Made by a program: the position numbers and the translations under genes
Part shown: piece after piece, positions 4,932-8,270 of the stretch
Layout of the letters: each line of letters starts with the position of its first letter
Numbering within the stretch: position 1 is the stretch's first letter
Notes under the pieces: generated by a model
Seen by the model: the letters and a program-made list of their open reading frames with translations, nothing else
What the model was told of the DNA's origin: nothing
The model's database searches: none
Assembly (NCBI GenBank): GCA_003151535.1
Contig: PLXT01000115.1
Location: 10,283 to 18,552 of the forward strand
Source of the DNA: Methanobacterium sp.
GTDB taxonomy: Archaea > Methanobacteriota > Methanobacteria > Methanobacteriales > Methanobacteriaceae
Length of the DNA: 8,270 nt
Direction: 5' to 3'

Positions 4932-5124
4932 GATTTTTAATTTGTTTATCTATTCTTTCTAATTCTTCATAAAGAAAACACTCGACATCATTATAGGATA
5001 ATACATCATCACTCCATGTATCAGTGTCAATACAATCATCGTCATTAATTCTGGCTTCCTGAAAAGTTTCAATAAGTTTCCATATTAGATCTAATTCCAC
5101 TTTCTTTTTCTCTTCTGGTGTCAT
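4924..5124 (-). CDS. acidic hypothetical protein (66 aa)
   Basis: I do not recognise this protein. It is strongly acidic, with a helical start (M-T-P-E-E-K-K-K-V-E-L-D-L-I-W-K), a central Asp-rich stretch (I-N-D-D-D-C-I-D-T-D-T-W-S-D-D) and a second helix (V-E-C-F-L-Y-E-E-L-E-R-I-D-K). It is placed between two zinc-binding protein genes, two bases after one and overlapping the other by 8 bases. The charge could mean DNA mimicry or simply a small soluble protein; nothing here decides that. Confidence 0.7.
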   Translation of the reverse strand: MTPEEKKKVELDLIWKLIETFQEARINDDDCIDTDTWSDDVLSYNDVECFLYEELERIDKQIKNHE

Positions 5125-5126
5125 AG

Positions 5127-5441
5127 CTATTTAATTTGTGATTGAACAATTAAAACCAGTTCATCAGATGTGGGTTTGCGTTCTTCGTCGCACATTTTGC
5201 ACCTCATTTTAGTGAATTCTTTAGGATATGATATGGTAGGATGCCAATCATGATTTCCACCATTCAAGCAATCCGCTTTTTGTACATCATAATTGTAAGA
5301 TATTGATGTGGTAAACGTAAAGTTTTTATCACACCAATGGCACTCCTGTTGATAAGTAGGACCGTCCTCATAACCATAGCCGTCATCGTGATCTATATCA
5401 AGGTCTCTATCGCAATAAGGGCATTTAATATCGTAACTCAT
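5127..5441 (-). CDS. double zinc-ribbon phage protein (104 aa)
   Basis: The start M-S-Y-D-I-K-C-P-Y-C is typical of a zinc ribbon. C7-x2-C10 pairs with C34-x2-C37 (C-H-W-C) around an acidic turn (D-H-D-D-G-Y-G-Y-E-D-G). A second site can be built from C58, H64 or H67, and C81-x2-C84, followed by D-E-E-R-K-P-T. I recall proteins with this layout, including the A-D-C-L-N-G-G-x-H segment, as common hypothetical proteins of tailed phages; no biochemical role is known to me. It is cytoplasmic and has no membrane helix. It is translated just before the acidic 66-aa protein, with two bases between. Confidence 0.85.
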   Translation of the reverse strand: MSYDIKCPYCDRDLDIDHDDGYGYEDGPTYQQECHWCDKNFTFTTSISYNYDVQKADCLNGGNHDWHPTISYPKEFTKMRCKMCDEERKPTSDELVLIVQSQIK

Positions 5442-5450
5442 GGTATTAAT

Positions 5451-5636
5451 TTAAAAAATTTTTGGTGGGCGACGTTGTTTGTCATAACCTAATAATGACA
5501 CTGTAGCTGGCTCCCATATCCAAGTCATAATAAAAGCCATGATTATTTGAGTGTCTCCACGTAACTCTGTAATTAAAAAGTGGATGACCAAGATATAGAT
5601 AATAAATAATGATAGTCTAACTAATGTTCTTTTCAT
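5451..5636 (-). CDS. small two-helix membrane protein (61 aa)
   Basis: Hydrophobic segments at about residues 6-24 (V-R-L-S-L-F-I-I-Y-I-L-V-I-H) and 31-50 (I-I-M-A-F-I-M-T-W-I-W-E-P) are joined by a short polar turn (T-E-L-R-G-D-T). The N-terminus (M-K-R) and C-terminus (D-K-Q-R-R-P-P-K) are basic, predicting a hairpin with both ends in the cytoplasm. The leader is A/T-rich (ATAGATAAATAAA before the ATG) with no Shine-Dalgarno sequence. It is one of several such proteins in this run. Its function is unknown. Confidence 0.75.
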   Translation of the reverse strand: MKRTLVRLSLFIIYILVIHFLITELRGDTQIIMAFIMTWIWEPATVSLLGYDKQRRPPKIF

Positions 5637-5648
5637 TTTATTTATCTA

Positions 5649-5861
5649 TTAATTGCTTATCATATGCTCATGTCCACTAGCTGGTGGAATTGGGCGCTTA
5701 AATACTACCCTCCAATTCCCATCAATAATATAATCATTACTAATTGGCCTGAAGACAACAGTTACAAGTTCCCACCCATCTTCACCAAATAAATTTAACA
5801 AAGCAGTCAGATTGCTTTGCATAATAATTATTTCAGTCTTATATTCCCATTTCTGTAGCAT
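5649..5861 (-). CDS. DUF4177-like protein (70 aa)
   Basis: The family signature is clear: W-E-Y-K-T at residues 5-9, a Leu-rich helix (A-L-L-N-L-F), G-E-D-G-W-E-L-V at 26-33 and F-K-R-P at 54-57. DUF4177 proteins are short alpha/beta proteins of unknown function found in bacteria and phages, and this one has the usual size. The tail beyond residue 58 (A-S-G-H-E-H-M) is extra and probably disordered. Its ATG follows the stop of an 18-codon reading frame by one base (TAATATG). Confidence 0.85.
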   Translation of the reverse strand: MLQKWEYKTEIIIMQSNLTALLNLFGEDGWELVTVVFRPISNDYIIDGNWRVVFKRPIPPASGHEHMISN

Positions 5862-5862
5862 A

Positions 5863-5919
5863 TTACTTATTTATTAGTTCAGAGGATAAAAATAAATCAT
5901 ATAGTTTGGCTTTGCTCAT
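5863..5919 (-). CDS. micro-ORF of 18 codons
   Basis: This frame reads M-S-K-A-K-L-Y-D-L-F-L-S-S-E-L-I-N-K and fills the gap between the papain-like gene and the DUF4177 gene. Its stop gives the same TAATATG junction used between larger genes in this window, and it starts 11 bases after the upstream stop. The peptide would form an amphipathic helix. It could be a real micro-protein or a coupling ORF for the DUF4177 gene. The call rests on spacing alone. Confidence 0.4.
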   Translation of the reverse strand: MSKAKLYDLFLSSELINK

Positions 5920-5930
5920 TATATTAGAGT

Positions 5931-6596
5931 TTATAATGTTACTTTAAATTCAGCTAATACCGCATCAATGGCAACAGCGATAACGCCAAAATTATTTTTT
6001 TTGTCATGATCTCTTAATCTTACTAAGGTCTTCCGATAAAGTTCTATCTCTTCGTTTTTTATTCTTAATTCTTCAGAAAGGCGAGCGTTAAGCGTATAGT
6101 AAGATAATATTGTTTCTCGCAATGATGCTATATCAGTACTTTTAGCTACTTGGGATTCTCCTTCCACAAGTGGTACGATTTTTTCAAGTCTTTCGAGTCT
6201 TAGTAAGCCTTCTCTTGTGGGGTGTGGGTCGTGAATTAATCTTCCAGCCTTATAAATACAAATGTGGTTTACCCCACGAGACGATGGACCAATACCAAAA
6301 TAGAAATCATTTTCCAATAAGGCCCATACCTCTGGAGCTTCATTAGTTATGAAGTCAACATGAAAAATCTCATATTCTTCTGCGAAGTCTATTTTTACAT
6401 TATGCTTTTCTTTAAGCCATGCATTCATTAACCATTCATGGTCGAATGATGTCCCAAAAAACATTTCAATATTGGGTACTTCTGTGATGGGAACCTCAAG
6501 CATAGAGGCTATAGCGGCTGCATAACAATTTCCATTAACTATTATGTCATTATTGGAATTCCTGACTACTACTTTTGTTTGAGTTACTGGGATCAT
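5931..6596 (-). CDS. papain-like (Cys-His-Asp) fold protein with coiled-coil tail (221 aa)
   Basis: The N-terminal 130 residues have the layout of a papain/C39-like family that I know as hypothetical phage proteins. G-N-C24-Y-A-A-A-I-A-S carries the nucleophile-position cysteine at a helix start. V-N-H111-I-C-I-Y supplies the histidine. I-H-D123-P-H-P-T-R supplies the Asp, in the characteristic H-D-P-H-P motif. All three candidate catalytic residues are present, so it may be an active peptidase or amidase; the substrate is unknown. Residues about 150-200 form a charged helix likely to be a coiled coil (L-R-E-T-I-L-S...E-E-L-R-I-K-N-E-E-I-E-L). I chose the ATG at 6596 (M-I-P-V-T-Q-T-K), which matches the family's usual start as I recall it. 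An in-frame TTG at 6602 and an out-of-frame ATG at 6606 lie closer to the Shine-Dalgarno sequence. Confidence 0.8.
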   Translation of the reverse strand: MIPVTQTKVVVRNSNNDIIVNGNCYAAAIASMLEVPITEVPNIEMFFGTSFDHEWLMNAWLKEKHNVKIDFAEEYEIFHVDFITNEAPEVWALLENDFYFGIGPSSRGVNHICIYKAGRLIHDPHPTREGLLRLERLEKIVPLVEGESQVAKSTDIASLRETILSYYTLNARLSEELRIKNEEIELYRKTLVRLRDHDKKNNFGVIAVAIDAVLAEFKVTL

Positions 6597-6614
6597 CGTC
6601 AAACATACTAAAAA

Positions 6615-6620
6615 CTCCTT
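6615..6620 (-). promoter_or_regulatory. AAGGAG Shine-Dalgarno sequence, the only clear one at a start region here
   Basis: AAGGAG lies in the 45-base leader of the papain-like gene. It is 8 bases from an ATG at 6606 that opens a different frame (18 codons, start M-F-D-D-D-P, stop TAA), 12 bases from the in-frame TTG at 6602 and 18 from the in-frame ATG at 6596. Every other start I examined lacks such a site, so either this gene is controlled differently or the match is chance. Confidence 0.5.
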
Positions 6621-6650
6621 AACATTGCAATTTACACGGAAATTTATTAG

Positions 6651-7010
6651 TTATTTCATGTTGATCACCATTATCCCATGATTATCTTGGACAGTACGGA
6701 ATTCATCCTTATGGGTGTGAATTAGTGGAACAGCTTTTGGCCACGCTTTAATCAGAAATAACGTATCGTTTACTCTGTGGCCCATGCTACCTCCCACTGT
6801 CGAGCCAAAAGACGCGCCTATACTTCCCTCCAAAGTTAAATAGGTTGTATCCACATGAAACCCGACTGATATTAGATGTGGAATTGTATGAACTATGTGT
6901 GGCTCAGATATTGTCTTACCAAACTCCTTATAGTGTAACCATAATACGCTGGTTAAAATAAAAACGATAATTATACTAATAAAAATAATCCAGTTAGCGT
7001 CTCGTTTCAT
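6651..7010 (-). CDS. membrane-anchored protein with extracytoplasmic domain (119 aa)
   Basis: A basic start (M-K-R-D) is followed by one long hydrophobic helix (residues 7-25, W-I-I-F-I-S-I-I-I-V-F-I-L-T), then about 90 polar residues with strand-like segments and a Gly/Ser-rich loop (residues 62-77). The positive-inside rule places the C-terminal domain outside the cytoplasm. There is no lipobox cysteine or convincing signal-peptidase site, so I call it an anchor. A His-containing stretch near the end (L-I-H-T-H-K-D-E-F) stands out but matches nothing I know. It overlaps the end of the upstream gene by 17 bases. Confidence 0.7.
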   Translation of the reverse strand: MKRDANWIIFISIIIVFILTSVLWLHYKEFGKTISEPHIVHTIPHLISVGFHVDTTYLTLEGSIGASFGSTVGGSMGHRVNDTLFLIKAWPKAVPLIHTHKDEFRTVQDNHGIMVINMK

Positions 7011-7191
7011 GCACCAATGTATTTTCTTCCTTAAAATAAAGGTAACAATACATTATTTCAAGATGTGTTAATGATTGTAAATTACTTGTACCAATATACT
7101 TTTTAGCTAATTTAATTCTTTCCAATAAAACTAACTCAAGCCACCAATTTATGGCGACTTTCTGTAAATCTGATAATTCTTGTGGGGTCAT
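6994..7191 (-). CDS. helical hypothetical protein (65 aa)
   Basis: I do not recognise this protein. It is predicted to be all helical: M-T-P-Q-E-L-S-D-L-Q-K-V-A-I-N-W-W-L-E-L-V-L-L-E-R-I-K-L-A-K-K-Y could form one long amphipathic helix, followed by a second ending L-Y-F-K-E-E-N-T-L. The N-W-W pair is worth noting because W-W also occurs in the left-hand small-protein array, but the rest does not match. The C-terminal 17 bases overlap the start of the next gene. Its role is unknown. Confidence 0.65.
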   Translation of the reverse strand: MTPQELSDLQKVAINWWLELVLLERIKLAKKYIGTSNLQSLTHLEIMYCYLYFKEENTLVHETRR

Positions 7192-7200
7192 AATATTAGT

Positions 7201-7401
7201 TTAATAGCGTTTTACAACATCATCATGAAAAGTTTTTCCTGTTTTATAAAGTACGTAAATAATAAAGATCACAATTGCTCCTATAATAATTATTGGTAGT
7301 ATATTGCTGAAATTTTTTACTATAATAATACATAACCAGACAAACCCTCCTCCGATAGCCCAAACCACCAAGCCCCAAAAAAGATACATAATGTGTTTCA
7401 T
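7201..7401 (-). CDS. small two-helix membrane protein (66 aa)
   Basis: Two strongly hydrophobic helices at about residues 4-28 (M-Y-L-F-W-G-L-V-V-W-A-I-G-G-G-F) and 34-53 (I-L-P-I-I-I-I-G-A-I-V-I-F-I-I-Y) are joined by a short K-N-F-S-N loop and followed by a charged tail (K-T-G-K-T-F-H-D-D-V-V-K-R-Y). The glycine run in the first helix suggests tight helix packing. A two-helix protein of this kind could be a holin, but no endolysin gene is nearby and the run contains several similar proteins, so I leave it unassigned. The leader is A/T-rich with no Shine-Dalgarno sequence. Confidence 0.75.
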   Translation of the reverse strand: MKHIMYLFWGLVVWAIGGGFVWLCIIIVKNFSNILPIIIIGAIVIFIIYVLYKTGKTFHDDVVKRY

Positions 7402-7420
7402 AATTATTAGTTTTGTTGTT

Positions 7421-7762
7421 TTAAATCAATGGTGCGTTTTCCAATTCAGCATTAAGTGCGGCTGTGAAGATAGGCCAAATATAATCCCAGAACATTTTAA
7501 AATTAGGATTAATTCCATAACAAATATCAGGCATCCAATCAAAGAAGTCCATGAGAGCGGTTTTCCCATTGAGCGCTATCATAAATTCATCCCTATACGG
7601 GCTATCCTCAAGCTCATTGATTTCATCAAATATTTCCCTAGCTCTGTCTGCTCTTATTCCATCACCGCGCCTTGATTCAAGAACTGGTACTTTATAAGCT
7701 TTAATAGTTTTATCATGGTCAAACCATTTATTTGCCCCAACCTTTCCAGCAAAATAATCCAT
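7421..7762 (-). CDS. hypothetical protein, likely phage (113 aa)
   Basis: I do not recognise the function. The start is chosen at the ATG at 7762 (M-D-Y-F-A-G-K-V-G-A-N-K), one base after the upstream stop (TAATATG); a longer frame from 7798 would overlap the upstream gene by 35 bases and add a segment unlike the rest. Residues 30-60 are acidic and charged (R-R-G-D-G-I-R-A-D-R-A-R-E-I-F-D-E). The C-terminal half has aromatic helices (D-F-F-D-W-M-P and F-K-M-F-W-D-Y-I-W-P). It has no membrane span or metal motif and is probably a soluble alpha-helical protein. Confidence 0.7.
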   Translation of the reverse strand: MDYFAGKVGANKWFDHDKTIKAYKVPVLESRRGDGIRADRAREIFDEINELEDSPYRDEFMIALNGKTALMDFFDWMPDICYGINPNFKMFWDYIWPIFTAALNAELENAPLI

Positions 7763-7763
7763 A

Positions 7764-7907
7764 TTAAGTTTTATTAAAAACCTTTTGAATACGACCACCC
7801 TTTTCTTGATTATCGATATTGATGTCGGCCCAATAACACCCTTCTTTATGTCTAATCTTATAAGATTGTACTGTAGATGTTGTAATTGAAAAATCTTCTT
7901 TCTTCAT
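7764..7907 (-). CDS. small hypothetical protein (47 aa)
   Basis: I do not recognise this protein. I chose the ATG at 7907 (M-K-K-E-D-F-S-I-T-T-S) because it falls 4 bases after the upstream stop, whereas a 60-residue version from 7946 would overlap the upstream gene by 35 bases. The product is short, basic and strand-like (T-V-Q-S-Y-K-I-R, C-Y-W-A-D-I-N-I), ending G-G-R-I-Q-K-V-F-N-K-T. It is coupled to the next gene through TAATATG. Confidence 0.6.
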   Translation of the reverse strand: MKKEDFSITTSTVQSYKIRHKEGCYWADINIDNQEKGGRIQKVFNKT

Positions 7908-7911
7908 AATG

Positions 7912-8109
7912 TTATCTATTTGTAGATTTACGCATGGTTTGATCATTCTCTTTAATAGCTGTTATGACGTTAATAGCATCTTGTATGTCTCTACGAATGA
8001 AAGTGCGCTCATGTTCCATACGATGAGCATTTTCATCTGAACATCTATTACTTGCTGAGAATAAAAAATCTATAATTTTTTCAATTGCCATTGATTCTAA
8101 AGTATTCAT
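7912..8109 (-). CDS. helical hypothetical protein (65 aa)
   Basis: I do not recognise this protein. It appears fully helical and charged. The N-terminal M-A-I-E-K-I-I-D-F-L-F could be a docking helix, followed by H-R-M-E-H-E-R-T-F-I-R-R-D-I-Q-D-A-I-N-V-I. A second in-frame ATG at residue 7 exists, but the first leaves only 11 bases to the upstream stop and is kept. The start has an A/T-rich leader (AATTAAAAATTT). It has no cysteine pairs or membrane segment. Confidence 0.65.
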   Translation of the reverse strand: MNTLESMAIEKIIDFLFSASNRCSDENAHRMEHERTFIRRDIQDAINVITAIKENDQTMRKSTNR

Positions 8110-8120
8110 AAATTTTTAAT

Positions 8121-8270
8121 TCAAAAAGTACAGAGATTTCTGTTGATCTCGCCAAAGACATTGCTCCCAATAATATTATTCATACTTTTCTTAATTTTAT
8201 CATCAATAGCCCACTCTAGCATAATATGTATCTTTTTATCAATTTTTTCATTTACGTTATTACTAATATT
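8121..8270 (-). CDS. C-terminal part of a small protein cut by the right edge, probable M-x-N-I family
   Basis: An open frame of 49 codons runs from the window edge to a TGA at 8121. It begins at the edge with N-I-S-N-N-V-N-E-K-I-D-K-K-I and continues M-L-E-W-A-I-D-D-K-I-K-K. If two residues, M and any amino acid, lie just outside the window, it would have the M-x-N-I start of the left-hand array; I-D-D-K-I also echoes M-D-D-K-I and I-D-N-K-I in members at 1172-1357 and 23-244. Both points are inference. It ends 11 bases before the next start, so it is probably part of the same run of genes. Confidence 0.55.
   Translation of the reverse strand, partial: NISNNVNEKIDKKIHIMLEWAIDDKIKKSMNNIIGSNVFGEINRNLCTF

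Noticed and set aside
6596..6631. TATGTTTG at 6600-6607 with ATTG about 20 bases upstream as a promoter giving a leaderless transcript of the papain-like gene
   Set aside because: The upstream box does not match TTTG and the spacing is off by one compared with the two good promoters; too weak to list.
7201..7401. Holin assignment for the two-helix membrane protein
   Set aside because: No endolysin or spanin is nearby and several similar small membrane proteins occur in the same run, so topology alone does not justify it.
1..8270. tRNA genes, CRISPR arrays, insertion sequences or attachment sites
   Set aside because: No cloverleaf-like sequence, regularly spaced direct repeats, transposase or integrase fragments were seen by eye.

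Overview
The window looks like part of an accessory region of a tailed phage (or prophage) that infects a member of the Bacteroidota. Every gene I can support lies on the minus strand, so transcription runs from high to low coordinates. Genes are very short (18 to 308 codons) and packed end to end, with ATGA overlaps (at 429/432, 1354/1357 and 4233/4236) or TAATATG/TAGTATG junctions (stop, one base, start). The DNA is AT-rich. Starts lack Shine-Dalgarno sequences and sit behind A/T-rich leaders, with one exception. The only promoters I can find match the Bacteroidota consensus TTTG-N19-TAnnTTTG. No structural, replication, integrase or lysis gene is present, so the phage assignment rests on gene style and on several families I know mainly from phages.

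Right part (about 3796 to 8109): a co-directional run of small early/accessory-type genes. It includes several one- or two-helix membrane proteins, two zinc-ribbon proteins, a DUF4177 protein, a papain-like (Cys-His-Asp) protein with a C-terminal coiled coil, a short basic protein starting MKVKLLKKIRK, an 18-codon micro-ORF and several unrecognised proteins.

Middle (2210 to 3800): a two-gene cassette that looks self-contained. Two tandem Bacteroidota-type promoters lead into a 121-aa His-rich protein with a GEHSGHMH motif. A strong hairpin terminator follows, then a 308-aa DUF6745-like protein, then a second hairpin terminator. Hand counts of single 60-base lines give about 46 to 53% GC in most sampled lines of the cassette (one was 35%), against about 23 to 33% in flanking lines. 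It resembles a phage 'moron', or a pair of genes acquired together.

Left part (1 to 2192): a tightly packed array of tiny genes. Seven complete ones and one cut by the left edge all begin M-x-N-(I/L), and several share a motif near the C-terminus (consensus L-A-[ST]-E-I-D-x-[LM]-V, often with a nearby W or WW). I read this as a family of diverged tandem paralogs that I do not recognise. A gene cut by the right edge (8121 to 8270) begins, as far as visible, with N-I and looks like another member. Interspersed are a 111-aa protein, two small membrane proteins and a 35-aa WW-containing peptide. This array is the best candidate here for something undescribed.
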